Assembly: GCF_019857225.1 (NCBI RefSeq)
Contig: NZ_JAFJSY010000011.1
Location: 62,001-126,000, forward strand
Direction of reading: 5' to 3'
DNA length: 64,000 bases
Source of the DNA: Streptomyces plumbidurans
GTDB lineage: Bacteria; Actinomycetota; Actinomycetes; Streptomycetales; Streptomycetaceae
Part shown: one piece after another, positions 43,881-52,085 of the stretch
How the letters are laid out: each line of letters begins with the position of its first letter
Position numbering within the stretch: position 1 is the first letter of the stretch
Made by a program: the position numbers and the translations under genes
Notes under the pieces: generated by a model
What the model was told of the DNA's origin: nothing
Databases searched by the model: none
Seen by the model: only the letters and a program-made list of their open reading frames with translations

Positions 43881-43960
43881 CCGGAACCTGCCTGTCCGGG
43901 CCGGAACTTGCCCGTCCAGGCCGGACGTTGCCCGTCCAAGCCAGACCTTGCCCGTCCACC
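43881..43960. repeat. Four tandem 20-bp repeats
   Basis: Units beginning CCGGAACCTG, CCGGAACTTG, CCGGACGTTG and CCAGACCTTG start at 43881, 43901, 43921 and 43941; all but the first continue with CCCGTCCA. They lie in the 210-bp gap between the nucleoside phosphorylase and the phosphomutase. Confidence 0.8.
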
Positions 43961-43987
43961 GGAAACCGAACGAGAGGTTGACCGACC

Positions 43988-45619
43988 GTGCACGACGAAC
44001 TCTTCGCGCGAGCCCAGGCGTGGCTGGCCGAGGACCCCGACCCGGACACCCGCGAGGAGCTCGCCGCGCTCGTCGAGGCCCGGGATGTCACGGAGCTCGC
44101 CGACCGTTTCGACGGCACCCTCCAGTTCGGCACCGCGGGTCTGCGCGGTGAGCTCGGGGCGGGGCCGAACCGCATGAACCGCGCGGTCGTGATCCGGGCG
44201 GCGGCGGGCCTTGCCGCGTACCTGAAGAACAACGGCCGGGCGGGCGGCCTCGTCGTCATCGGCTACGACGCCCGCCACAAGTCCGCCGACTTCGCGCGCG
44301 ACACGGCGGCCGTGATGACGGGCGCGGGACTGCGGGCCGCCGTACTGCCCCGCCCGCTGCCCACCCCCGTCCTCGCGTACGCGATAAGGCACCTCGGCGC
44401 GGTCGCCGGCGTGGAGGTCACCGCCAGCCACAACCCGCCCCGGGACAACGGCTACAAGGTCTACCTCGGCGACGGCTCCCAGATTGTGCCGCCCGCGGAC
44501 GCGGAGATCGCCGCCGAGATCGACGCGATCGCCGCGCTGGCCGACGTACCGCGCCCGGAGGAGGGCTGGGACACCCTCGGCGAGGACGTACTGGACGCCT
44601 ATCTGGCCCGTACGGACGCCGTCCTCGCGCCCGGCTCCCCGCGCACCGCCCGCACCGTCTACACGGCGATGCACGGCGTCGGCAGGGACACCCTCCTCGC
44701 CGCGTTCGCCCGCGCCGGCTTCCCGGAGCCGGTCCTGGTCGCCGAACAGGCCGAGCCCGACCCGGACTTCCCCACCGTCGCCTTCCCCAACCCGGAGGAG
44801 CCGGGCGCCATGGACCTGGCGTTCGCCACGGCCCGGAAGGCCGATCCCGACCTGATCGTCGCCAACGACCCGGACGCCGACCGCTGTGCCGTCGCCGTGC
44901 GGGACGGCGGCGAATGGCGCATGCTCCGCGGCGACGAGGTCGGCGCGCTGCTCGCCGCGCACCTCGTGCGGCGCGGCGCCCGCGGCACCTTCGCGGAGTC
45001 GATCGTCTCCTCCTCGCTCCTCGGCCGTATCGCCGAGAAGGCGGGGCTGCCGTACGAGGAGACCCTCACCGGCTTCAAGTGGATCGCCCGCGTCGAGGGC
45101 CTGCGCTACGGCTACGAGGAGGCCCTCGGCTACTGCGTCGACCCCGACGGCGTACGCGACAAGGACGGCATCACCGCGGCCCTGCTCATCACCGAACTGG
45201 CCTCCGGGCTCAAGGAGGAGGGCCGTACGCTCCTGGACCTCCTCGACGACCTCGCGGTGGAGCACGGCCTGCACGCCACCGACCAGCTCTCGGTGCGCGT
45301 CGAGGACCTCTCCCTGATCGCCGCCGCGATGCGCCGCCTGCGCGAGCAGCCGCCGACGCAGCTGGCGGGCCTGGCCATCACCAAGGCCGAGGACCTCACC
45401 GAGGGCACCGACCGCCTCCCACCCACCGACGGCCTGCGCTACACCCTCGACGGCGCCCGAGTGGTCGTCCGCCCCAGCGGCACGGAACCCAAGCTGAAGT
45501 GCTACCTGGAGGTCGTGGTCCCGGTCGCGGCGCACACCGCACTCCCGGCAGCCCGCACGACGGCAAGGGACCGCCTCGCGGCGATCAAACGGGACTTGTC
45601 GAACGCCGCCGGAATCTGA
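43988..45619 (+). CDS. Phospho-sugar mutase (probable phosphopentomutase / phosphomannomutase PmmB type)
   Basis: A 543-residue alpha-D-phosphohexomutase family enzyme. The phosphoserine is S147 in TASHNPPRDNGYK. Metal-binding NDPDADRCAV is near 298, and phosphate-binding SGTEPKLKCY is in domain 4. FGTAGLRGELGAGPNRMN is near the N-terminus. Placed after purine nucleoside phosphorylase, it most likely converts (deoxy)ribose-1-phosphate to the 5-phosphate; mycobacteria have the same gene pair (deoD-pmmB). The GTG at 43988 has GAGAGG about 10 nt upstream. Confidence 0.9.
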   Translation: MHDELFARAQAWLAEDPDPDTREELAALVEARDVTELADRFDGTLQFGTAGLRGELGAGPNRMNRAVVIRAAAGLAAYLKNNGRAGGLVVIGYDARHKSADFARDTAAVMTGAGLRAAVLPRPLPTPVLAYAIRHLGAVAGVEVTASHNPPRDNGYKVYLGDGSQIVPPADAEIAAEIDAIAALADVPRPEEGWDTLGEDVLDAYLARTDAVLAPGSPRTARTVYTAMHGVGRDTLLAAFARAGFPEPVLVAEQAEPDPDFPTVAFPNPEEPGAMDLAFATARKADPDLIVANDPDADRCAVAVRDGGEWRMLRGDEVGALLAAHLVRRGARGTFAESIVSSSLLGRIAEKAGLPYEETLTGFKWIARVEGLRYGYEEALGYCVDPDGVRDKDGITAALLITELASGLKEEGRTLLDLLDDLAVEHGLHATDQLSVRVEDLSLIAAAMRRLREQPPTQLAGLAITKAEDLTEGTDRLPPTDGLRYTLDGARVVVRPSGTEPKLKCYLEVVVPVAAHTALPAARTTARDRLAAIKRDLSNAAGI

Positions 45620-45640
45620 CGTCCTGGCCCCCGCGGCCTC

Positions 45641-46168
45641 TCAGGGGGCCTCGTCCTCCCGGTCGCATTTCAGCTGTGCGTCTATCTGGCCGCGGTTCAT
45701 GACCTTGCCGGTGTAGGTCATGAATTCACCGGCTCGGAGGGCTGAGGAGGACAGTTTCTTCAGGTCGATCACGCCGTCCACGCTGTCGGTGCGCCGGCCG
45801 TCCTGCAGGACGCGCACGGTGATCACGAAGTTCTGGGGAAGGGGCCCCGTCAGTCTCTGGCGCTGCGTGGTGAAGCTGCTGGATTTCCCGACGGTGAAGA
45901 GTCCTCGGGCCGCTTCCTCATCGGCGGGCCTGTCCGCCTTCCACAGCGACTTGTAGTCGAAGCTGTTGCGGTTGGCGCGGACCACGATGGCTGCTCCGTC
46001 GACGGTCTGCCCCGGGCACAGCGGGTAGGCGACGGTGACGGATCCGCTGCTCGACTGCCTGTACCCGACGTCCGGAGGGTCGGAGGGGGTGCGTGTACAG
46101 GCGGACAGGGTCAGCACCACCGGCAGGCCGCAGCCGAGTGTCCACAGCAGTCTCTTGGTCAGCACCAC
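45641..46168 (-). CDS. Putative lipoprotein of unknown function
   Basis: A 175-residue exported protein. After basic KR it has a hydrophobic stretch and lipobox LSAC (LWTLGCGLPVVLTLSACTR). The mature part is mostly beta, with two Cys (LCPGQT, LKCDRE). The start is one of two adjacent GTG codons at 46168/46165, behind GGGGG; a longer frame to 46252 would place extra residues before the signal peptide. No domain was recognised. Confidence 0.7.
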   Translation of the reverse strand: MVLTKRLLWTLGCGLPVVLTLSACTRTPSDPPDVGYRQSSSGSVTVAYPLCPGQTVDGAAIVVRANRNSFDYKSLWKADRPADEEAARGLFTVGKSSSFTTQRQRLTGPLPQNFVITVRVLQDGRRTDSVDGVIDLKKLSSSALRAGEFMTYTGKVMNRGQIDAQLKCDREDEAP

Positions 46169-46248
46169 CGACAGCCCCCAGGCCGGCTTCCTTCTCGTAC
46201 GTGTTGTGTCACGCGCCCCCGGCCCACCCCCGAGCCGCCGCGCACCGC

Positions 46249-46965
46249 TCAACCAGTCGCCACCAGAATCGCCAACAGCACCGCCCCCGCCACCGCAGGC
46301 CCCGCGATCTCGTACGCCCAGCGGACCGTCACCTCACCACGCGCCGCCTCCGACTCCCCCTGGGTCTCAAGGAGTTCGCGCAGGTCGTCCATGACCTTGT
46401 CGGACTCGGCGCGGGCGGGCCCGTCGGAGACGTCGACGCTGCCGCGCGACATTCCGCCGAAGCCGAAGTTCATCCCCCCGCCCAGCCCACCGGTACGACG
46501 CCCGCTCTCACCTCTGGCCTCGGCCGCGCGCTGCGCGTTCGCCCTGGCGTCGCGCGCCGCCGCCTTCTTCCGGGCCCGCAGCGAGACGGGGACGGCCCAC
46601 AGCTGGTACTTGCGGCCGGACTTCACGACGACCTCGTTGGAGTAGCCGGACCGCAGCGAGACGACCTCTCCCCAGGGCACCGTGACGATGCGGAAGGGGT
46701 TGCGGATGCGCAGCCGCTCGTCGCTCGCGTAGACGGCGGGGCGCAGTGTGAAGGCCGTGACCAGCGGGACGAGCAAGATCATCGCGGCCAGCGCCAGCCA
46801 CGGGGTGCGGTCGTGCCCGGAGACGATCGCGTCGATGCCGAGCCAGGCCACGATGGCCAGCAGCAGGACACCTGCGGCGATACCCGAGGGTGACCTGTAG
46901 ATACGGTCCTTCTGCCCCGGGGTGGGGGGCTGCGGCGCTGGTGACTCGTGGTCGGGGGTCGTCAT
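46249..46965 (-). CDS. PH-domain (DUF2581-like) membrane protein
   Basis: A 238-residue protein. Two membrane helices (about 30-48 and 56-74) are followed by a bacterial PH-like domain (RPAVYASDERLRIRNPFRIVTVPWGEVVSLRSGYSNEVVVKSG). An Arg/Ala and Gly-rich linker and a C-terminal helix (215-236) complete it. Family members are common actinobacterial membrane proteins without known activity. The ATG at 46965 was chosen; the longer frame runs into the repeat region. Confidence 0.82.
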   Translation of the reverse strand: MTTPDHESPAPQPPTPGQKDRIYRSPSGIAAGVLLLAIVAWLGIDAIVSGHDRTPWLALAAMILLVPLVTAFTLRPAVYASDERLRIRNPFRIVTVPWGEVVSLRSGYSNEVVVKSGRKYQLWAVPVSLRARKKAAARDARANAQRAAEARGESGRRTGGLGGGMNFGFGGMSRGSVDVSDGPARAESDKVMDDLRELLETQGESEAARGEVTVRWAYEIAGPAVAGAVLLAILVATG

Positions 46966-46981
46966 GCCTGCGATTGTGCCG

Positions 46982-47330
46982 CATGCCCACGTCGCCCGAC
47001 CGATCGCCCGGGTACGGGTGGGGGCGGCCGGTCCGCAGGCAGGTGCGGGTCCGTCCGGGCGCGGGTCCGGGTCCGTCCCGTACGCATGCCCACGTCGCCC
47101 GACCGCTCGCCCGGGTACGGGTGGGGGCGGCCGCCCCCTAGACAGGTGCGGCTCCGTCCGGACGCGGTCCGGGTCCGTCCCGTACGCGGGTCCGGGTCCA
47201 CCCCGTACGCGCGTCCGGGTCCCTCCCGTACACGGTGCGCGTCCCACGCGGTACGCGCGTCCGGGTCCGTCCGGGCGCGGGTGCCGCTCCCTCCAGAGCG
47301 CGAGCCCCCCGCGCGCAAGGCACACCTCCC
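46982..47330. repeat. Direct duplication and GC-rich short repeats upstream of deoC
   Basis: A ~100-bp segment beginning GCATGCCCACGTCGCCCGAC occurs at about 46982 and 47084 with few changes. It is followed to about 47280 by short repeats of the type CGTCCGGGTCCGTCCCGTACGCG. The 437-bp gap between the PH-domain gene and deoC holds only this and the deoC promoter. Confidence 0.85.
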
Positions 47331-47377
47331 TCCCGACAAGCCCGCGCAGCGATCCCCCTCCCCGGGCTGTACAGCCG

Positions 47378-47396
47378 CTACGCGCGTAGATATGCT
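47378..47396 (+). promoter_or_regulatory. Promoter/operator of deoC (CTACGCGCGTAG + TATGCT)
   Basis: CTACGCGCGTAG at 47378-47389 is followed one base later by the -10-like TATGCT (47391-47396), which ends 6 nt before the GTG at 47403. A repressor bound here would block RNA polymerase directly. TGTACA at 47368 is a weak -35 candidate at 17-bp spacing. Confidence 0.72.
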
Positions 47397-47402
47397 CGTC
47401 TG

Positions 47403-48371
47403 GTGACCATGCCCACTAATGCACCCTCCGCAGCTCACGCACTGACGGACGTCACCGCGTCCGACCGCACGCTGCGCCGCTTCCTGCACGGGCTGCCCGG
47501 CGTCGACGCGGTCGGCCTGGAGGCGCGCGCAGCCTCGCTCGGCACCCGTTCCATCAAGACCACCGCGAAGGCGTACGCGATCGACCTCGCGATCTCGATG
47601 GTCGACCTGACGACGCTCGAAGGCGCGGACACCCCGGGCAAGGTCCGGGCGCTCGGCGCCAAGGCGGTGAGGCCCGACCCGACGGACCGCACGGCCCCGC
47701 CCACCGCGGCCGTCTGCGTCTACCCCGACATGGTGCCCGTCGCCAAGGAGGCCGTCGCCGGCTCGACCGTGAAGGTCGCCTCGGTCGCCACCGCCTTCCC
47801 CGCGGGCCGCGCCCCGCTCTCGGTGAAGCTGGCGGACGTGCGCGAGGCCGTCGCCGCGGGCGCCGACGAGATCGACATGGTCATCGACCGCGGGGCGTTC
47901 CTCGCGGGCGACTACAGCAAGGTGTACGACGAGATCACCGCCGTGAAGGAGGCCTGCGGGACCGCCGCCCGCCTCAAGGTCATCTTCGAGACCGGCGAGC
48001 TGTCCACGTACGACAACATCCGGCGCGCGAGCTGGCTCGGCATGTTGGCGGGCGCCGACTTCATCAAGACCTCCACCGGCAAGGTCGCGGTGAACGCGAC
48101 CCCGGCGAACACCCTGCTGATGCTGGAGGCGGTGCGCGACTTCCGCGCCCAGACCGGGGTGCAGGTCGGGGTGAAGCCGGCCGGCGGCATCCGTACGTCC
48201 AAGGACGCGATCAAGTTCCTGGTGCTGGTCAACGAGACCGCGGGCGAGGACTGGCTCGACAACCACTGGTTCCGCTTCGGCGCCTCCTCCCTTCTGAACG
48301 ACCTGCTGATGCAGCGTCAGAAGCTGGCCACCGGCCGCTACTCCGGCCCCGACTATGTGACGGTGGACTGA
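47403..48371 (+). CDS. deoC: Deoxyribose-phosphate aldolase
   Basis: A 322-residue class I aldolase that splits 2-deoxyribose-5-phosphate into acetaldehyde and glyceraldehyde-3-phosphate. Active-site features are Lys in VKVASVATAFPAG, Asp in DEIDMVID, and the Schiff-base Lys region (ADFIKTSTGK) with the later GVKPAGGI Lys. It is longer than E. coli DeoC because of an N-terminal extension. The GTG at 47403 fits a leaderless start 6 nt after the -10; an ATG two codons later is possible. It starts a three-gene operon with two aldehyde dehydrogenases. Confidence 0.93.
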   Translation: MTMPTNAPSAAHALTDVTASDRTLRRFLHGLPGVDAVGLEARAASLGTRSIKTTAKAYAIDLAISMVDLTTLEGADTPGKVRALGAKAVRPDPTDRTAPPTAAVCVYPDMVPVAKEAVAGSTVKVASVATAFPAGRAPLSVKLADVREAVAAGADEIDMVIDRGAFLAGDYSKVYDEITAVKEACGTAARLKVIFETGELSTYDNIRRASWLGMLAGADFIKTSTGKVAVNATPANTLLMLEAVRDFRAQTGVQVGVKPAGGIRTSKDAIKFLVLVNETAGEDWLDNHWFRFGASSLLNDLLMQRQKLATGRYSGPDYVTVD

Positions 48372-48376
48372 TCACC

Positions 48377-49834
48377 ATGGCTTCTGTCTTCGAATACGCC
48401 CCGGCGCCCGAGTCCCGCTCGATCGCCGACATCGCCCCGTCCTACGGCCTGTTCATCGACGGCGAGTTCACGGAGGCCGCCGACGGCAAGGTCTTCAAGA
48501 CCGTCTCGCCGTCGACGGAGGAGGTCCTCTCCGAGATCGCCCAGGCGGGCGAGGCGGACGTGGACCGCGCGGTGAAGGCCGCGCGCAGGGCCTTCGAGAA
48601 GTGGTCGGCGCTGCCCGGTGCCGAGCGCGCCAAGTACCTGTTCCGCATCGCCCGTATCATCCAGGAGCGCAGCCGTGAGCTGGCCGTCCTGGAGACGCTG
48701 GACAACGGCAAGCCGATCAGGGAGACGCGCGACGCGGACCTCCCGCTGGTCGCCGCGCACTTCTTCTACTACGCGGGCTGGGCCGACAAGCTCGACCACG
48801 CCGGCTTCGGCGCCGACCCGCGCCCGCTGGGCGTGGCCGGCCAGGTCATCCCGTGGAACTTCCCGCTGCTGATGCTGGCGTGGAAGATCGCCCCCGCGCT
48901 GGCCACGGGCAACACGGTCGTCCTGAAGCCCGCCGAGACCACCCCGCTCTCCGCGCTCTTCTTCGCGGACATCTGCCGCCAGGCCGGCCTGCCGAAGGGC
49001 GTCGTCAACATCCTTCCGGGATACGGCGACGCGGGCGCCGCGCTCGTCGCGCACCCGGACGTGAACAAGGTCGCCTTCACCGGCTCCACGGCCGTCGGCA
49101 AGCAGATCGCGCGGACGGTCGCGGGCACCCGCAAGAAGCTCACCCTCGAACTGGGCGGCAAGGGCGCCAACATCGTCTTCGACGACGCCCCGATCGACCA
49201 GGCGGTGGAGGGGATCGTCAACGGCATCTTCTTCAACCAGGGCCAGGTCTGCTGCGCCGGCAGCCGGCTGCTCGTGCAGGAGTCGATCGAGGACGAACTC
49301 CTCGACTCCCTCAAGCGGCGGCTGTCCACGCTGCGGCTCGGCGACCCGATGGACAAGAACACCGACATCGGCGCCATCAACTCCGCGGAGCAGCTCTCCC
49401 GTATCACCGCGCTCGTCGAGCGGGGCGAGGCGGAGGGTGCCGAGCGCTGGTCGCCGGCCTGTGAACTCCCGGAGAGCGGTTACTGGTTCGCCCCGACGCT
49501 GTTCACCAACGTCACCCAGGCGCACACCATCGCCCGCGACGAGATCTTCGGCCCGGTGCTGTCGGTCCTCACCTTCCGCACCCCGGACGAGGCGGTCGCC
49601 AAGGCGAACAACACGCCGTACGGCCTGTCGGCGGGCATCTGGACGGAGAAGGGTTCGCGCATCCTCGCGGTCGCGAACAAGCTCCGGGCGGGCGTCATCT
49701 GGTCCAACACGTTCAACAAGTTCGACCCGACCTCGCCGTTCGGCGGCTACAAGGAGTCGGGCTTCGGCCGCGAGGGCGGTCGCCACGGCCTGGAGGCGTA
49801 CCTCGCCCCGTCGAGCCCGGAGGGCGAGCGATAA
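48377..49834 (+). CDS. Aldehyde dehydrogenase (catalytically complete)
   Basis: A 485-residue NAD(P)-dependent dehydrogenase with general base E258 (TLELGGKGANIV), nucleophile C292 (FFNQGQVCCAGSR), cofactor site VIPWNFPLLM (near 158) and FTGSTAVGK. It starts 5 bp after the deoC stop, so it probably oxidises the acetaldehyde made by DeoC to acetate. Confidence 0.93.
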   Translation: MASVFEYAPAPESRSIADIAPSYGLFIDGEFTEAADGKVFKTVSPSTEEVLSEIAQAGEADVDRAVKAARRAFEKWSALPGAERAKYLFRIARIIQERSRELAVLETLDNGKPIRETRDADLPLVAAHFFYYAGWADKLDHAGFGADPRPLGVAGQVIPWNFPLLMLAWKIAPALATGNTVVLKPAETTPLSALFFADICRQAGLPKGVVNILPGYGDAGAALVAHPDVNKVAFTGSTAVGKQIARTVAGTRKKLTLELGGKGANIVFDDAPIDQAVEGIVNGIFFNQGQVCCAGSRLLVQESIEDELLDSLKRRLSTLRLGDPMDKNTDIGAINSAEQLSRITALVERGEAEGAERWSPACELPESGYWFAPTLFTNVTQAHTIARDEIFGPVLSVLTFRTPDEAVAKANNTPYGLSAGIWTEKGSRILAVANKLRAGVIWSNTFNKFDPTSPFGGYKESGFGREGGRHGLEAYLAPSSPEGER

Positions 49835-50740
49835 ATGAGTGCAGTTGAGCGCCTGTCTGTTTTCAAGACCTACAAGCTGTACGTGGGCGGGAAGTTCCCG
49901 CGTTCCGAGAGCGGCCGGGTGTACGAGGTGACCGACAAGAAGGGCAACTGGCTGGCGAACGTGCCCCTTTCGTCCCGCAAGGACGCCCGTGACGCGGTGG
50001 TCGCCGCCCGCAAGGCGTTCGGCGGCTGGTCCGGCGCGACGGCCTACAACCGCGGCCAAGTCCTCTACCGCGTCGCGGAGATGCTGGAGGGCCGCAAGGA
50101 GCAGTTCGTCCGTGAGGTCGCCGAGTCGGAGGGGCTGTCGAAGCCGAAGGCGGCCGCCGTCGTCGACGCCGCGATCGACCGCTGGGTCTGGTACGCGGGC
50201 TGGACCGACAAGATCGCCCAGGTCGTGGGCGGCGGCAACCCGGTCGCGGGCCCGTTCTTCAACCTCTCCTCGCCGGAGCCGACGGGTGTGGTCGTGGTCC
50301 TCGCACCGCAGGAGTCGTCCTTCCTGGGCCTGGTCTCGGTGATCGCCCCGGTGATCGCGACCGGCAACACCGCGATCGTGGTCGCGAGCGAGCGGGCCCC
50401 GCTGCCCGCCCTGTCGCTGGGCGAGGTGCTGGCCACCTCCGACCTGCCCGGCGGTGTCGTCAACGTCCTGTCCGGCCGTACGGCGGAGATCGCGACGCCG
50501 CTCGCCGCGCACCAGGACGTCAACGCGATCGACCTCGCGGGCGCCGGCACCGACGATGGCCTGGCGAAGGAGCTGGAGATCGCGGCCGCCGACAATCTGA
50601 AGCGGGTTCTTCGTCCACAGCCTGTGGACGGAGCCGACTGGGCGGCGACGCCGGGGACGGAGCGCATGACGGCGTTCCTGGAGACGAAGACCGTCTGGCA
50701 CCCGACGGGCGCGCTGGGCGCGTCCGGCTCGTCGTACTGA
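49835..50740 (+). CDS. Aldehyde dehydrogenase paralogue lacking the catalytic domain
   Basis: A 301-residue protein alignable with the N-terminal cofactor-binding part of aldehyde dehydrogenases (YKLYVGGKFPRSESGRVYEV; VVVVLAPQESSFLGLVSVIAPVIATGNTAIVVASE). PWNFP has become PQESS, the ELGGK Glu motif is absent, and there is no GQxC nucleophile segment. The normal stop comes before a full domain would end, yet codon use is typical, so it looks maintained rather than decayed. It starts on the base after the upstream stop. It may be a structural partner of the active enzyme. Confidence 0.85.
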   Translation: MSAVERLSVFKTYKLYVGGKFPRSESGRVYEVTDKKGNWLANVPLSSRKDARDAVVAARKAFGGWSGATAYNRGQVLYRVAEMLEGRKEQFVREVAESEGLSKPKAAAVVDAAIDRWVWYAGWTDKIAQVVGGGNPVAGPFFNLSSPEPTGVVVVLAPQESSFLGLVSVIAPVIATGNTAIVVASERAPLPALSLGEVLATSDLPGGVVNVLSGRTAEIATPLAAHQDVNAIDLAGAGTDDGLAKELEIAAADNLKRVLRPQPVDGADWAATPGTERMTAFLETKTVWHPTGALGASGSSY

Positions 50741-50761
50741 GCCCGTCCGCTCCGGCAGACC

Positions 50762-50803
50762 GAGAGCCGCGTCCTCCCTCCGTCCGGGGAGAACGCGGCT
50801 CTC
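50762..50803. terminator. Hairpin after the deoC operon
   Basis: A 10-bp perfect stem GAGAGCCGCG / CGCGGCTCTC with a 22-nt loop, between the convergent stops of the short aldehyde dehydrogenase and a small secreted protein. The loop is long, so efficiency is uncertain. Confidence 0.6.
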
Positions 50804-50815
50804 TCCTGTGCGCGG

Positions 50816-51133
50816 TCAGGACAGGCCGCTCGCGCCGCCGCCCAGCAGTCCCGCGACGCCTTCCAGCGCCGGTACGGCACCGACCGGGCCGGTCTGCGTG
50901 ACCGGGCCGGTCAGCTGGGAGAGCGGGATGTCCACGCCGTTGCCGTGCGGGTCGCCGGCGGCGCCCCTCAGGATCGTGATGTCGCCCCCGACGCCGTTCA
51001 GCGGGCCCACCTGCGGCACGGCGGGGGCCGCGGACGCGGTCGCCGCGCCCGCCCCCAGAGCGGCCGAGGCGGTCGCGAGGGCGATCAGGGCGCGCGCCGC
51101 GGTGGAGTTGAGGGGGGACGAGTGTCGTGCCAT
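50816..51133 (-). CDS. Small secreted Ala/Gly-rich protein
   Basis: A 105-residue exported protein with a signal peptide (residues 1-35, ending ATASAAPAV). The mature part of about 70 residues contains GDITILRGAAGDPHGNGVD and ends in GLLGGGASGLS. It has no Cys and no chaplin signature. It resembles in style the protein at 56941-57285 (Ala-rich signal, short Gly/Pro/Val body). The ATG at 51133 was chosen over a long upstream frame. Confidence 0.7.
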   Translation of the reverse strand: MARHSSPLNSTAARALIALATASAALGAGAATASAAPAVPQVGPLNGVGGDITILRGAAGDPHGNGVDIPLSQLTGPVTQTGPVGAVPALEGVAGLLGGGASGLS

Positions 51134-51260
51134 GGGTGCGGCCACCTTCGAGTTCGCAGAGTAATCAGAACGACACGAAGGGTAGTTGAGGTGTGACGCA
51201 CGCTCAAAAGCCGACCCGCGGGGTCGGCAGGGCGTACGGAATGCGTCAAACTGGTGTCCC

Positions 51261-51896
51261 GTGAGCAACCTTCCCTCCCCGCCCGCCCGCGTCGTGCTGC
51301 TCTGCGGCCCCTCGGGCTCGGGCAAGTCCCTGGTCGCCGCCCGCTCCGGGCTCCCCGTGCTGCGCCTCGACGACTTCTACAAGGAGGGCGAGGACCCGAC
51401 GCTGCCGCTGGTCGCGGGCAGCCGGGACATCGACTGGGACCATCCCGGCTCCTGGGACGCGGACATGGCCGTCGCCGCGATAGCGGAGCTGTGCCGCACA
51501 GGCCGTACGAACGTCCCCGTGTACGACCTCTCGCTCAGCGCCCGCACCGGCGAGGAGAGCGTGGACATCGGGCGGACACCGCTGTTCATCGCGGAGGGCA
51601 TCTTCGCGGCCGAGATCGTCGAGCACTGCCGGCGGGCAGGGCTGCTGGCGGACGCCCTGTGCCTGAACCGCGGCCCGATGCGCACCTTCCGCCGCCGCTT
51701 CCTGCGCGACCTCAGGGAGGGCCGCAAGTCGGTGCCGTTCCTGCTCCGCCGCGGCTGGCGGCTGATGCGGCAGGAACGTTCGATCATCGCCCGGCAGACG
51801 GCGCTCGGCGCCCACGCCTGCGACCGCGACGAGGCCCTGAGCCGGATGGCCGCCGCCGCGGTGGGCCGCCGCCCGGCAGCGGCGCGCACGACCTGA
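51261..51896 (+). CDS. Uridine kinase-like P-loop protein
   Basis: A 211-residue P-loop kinase. Walker A GPSGSGKS is near residue 17, followed by the substrate-side Asp block LRLDDFYKEGEDP near 37 and DWDHPGSWD. A later FIAEGIFAAE matches the uridine kinase family. It would phosphorylate uridine/cytidine, linking to the nucleoside genes upstream, but the conserved lid Arg residues are in an unusual RTFRRRFLRDLREGRKS block. The GTG at 51261 is preferred over a long upstream extension. Confidence 0.82.
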   Translation: MSNLPSPPARVVLLCGPSGSGKSLVAARSGLPVLRLDDFYKEGEDPTLPLVAGSRDIDWDHPGSWDADMAVAAIAELCRTGRTNVPVYDLSLSARTGEESVDIGRTPLFIAEGIFAAEIVEHCRRAGLLADALCLNRGPMRTFRRRFLRDLREGRKSVPFLLRRGWRLMRQERSIIARQTALGAHACDRDEALSRMAAAAVGRRPAAARTT

Positions 51897-51922
51897 GCGA
51901 CCGCCGCACGGCAGACACGAAA

Positions 51923-51961
51923 AGCGGGACTGGACGGACCCCCCGGCCCTCCAGTCCCGCT
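51923..51961 (+). terminator. Terminator of the uridine kinase-like gene
   Basis: A 12-bp perfect stem (51923-51934 with 51950-51961), 15-nt loop, starting 26 bp after the stop and followed by a C-rich stretch. The gene after it is convergent (sigQ). Confidence 0.78.
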
Positions 51962-52085
51962 CTCCCCCGTTCCCCCGTGGTGCTCCCCCCGGACCACCTG
52001 TGCCGGTCCCCCGTGACCCCCGTTTCCCCCGTGGGTCCCCCCGGCGACCGTTCCCCCGGTACTTTCCCCCGTGTCCCCCCGACCC

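Noticed and set aside
42320..45535. 1071-codon frame on the complement opposite nucleoside phosphorylase and phosphomutase
   Set aside because: It is fully antisense to two enzymes with complete catalytic motifs; high GC removes stops in this frame.
51961..52085. C-rich stretch with repeated CCCCCGTG between the uridine kinase-like gene and sigQ
   Set aside because: Considered as a minisatellite or regulatory tract, but the units are too short and irregular to call.
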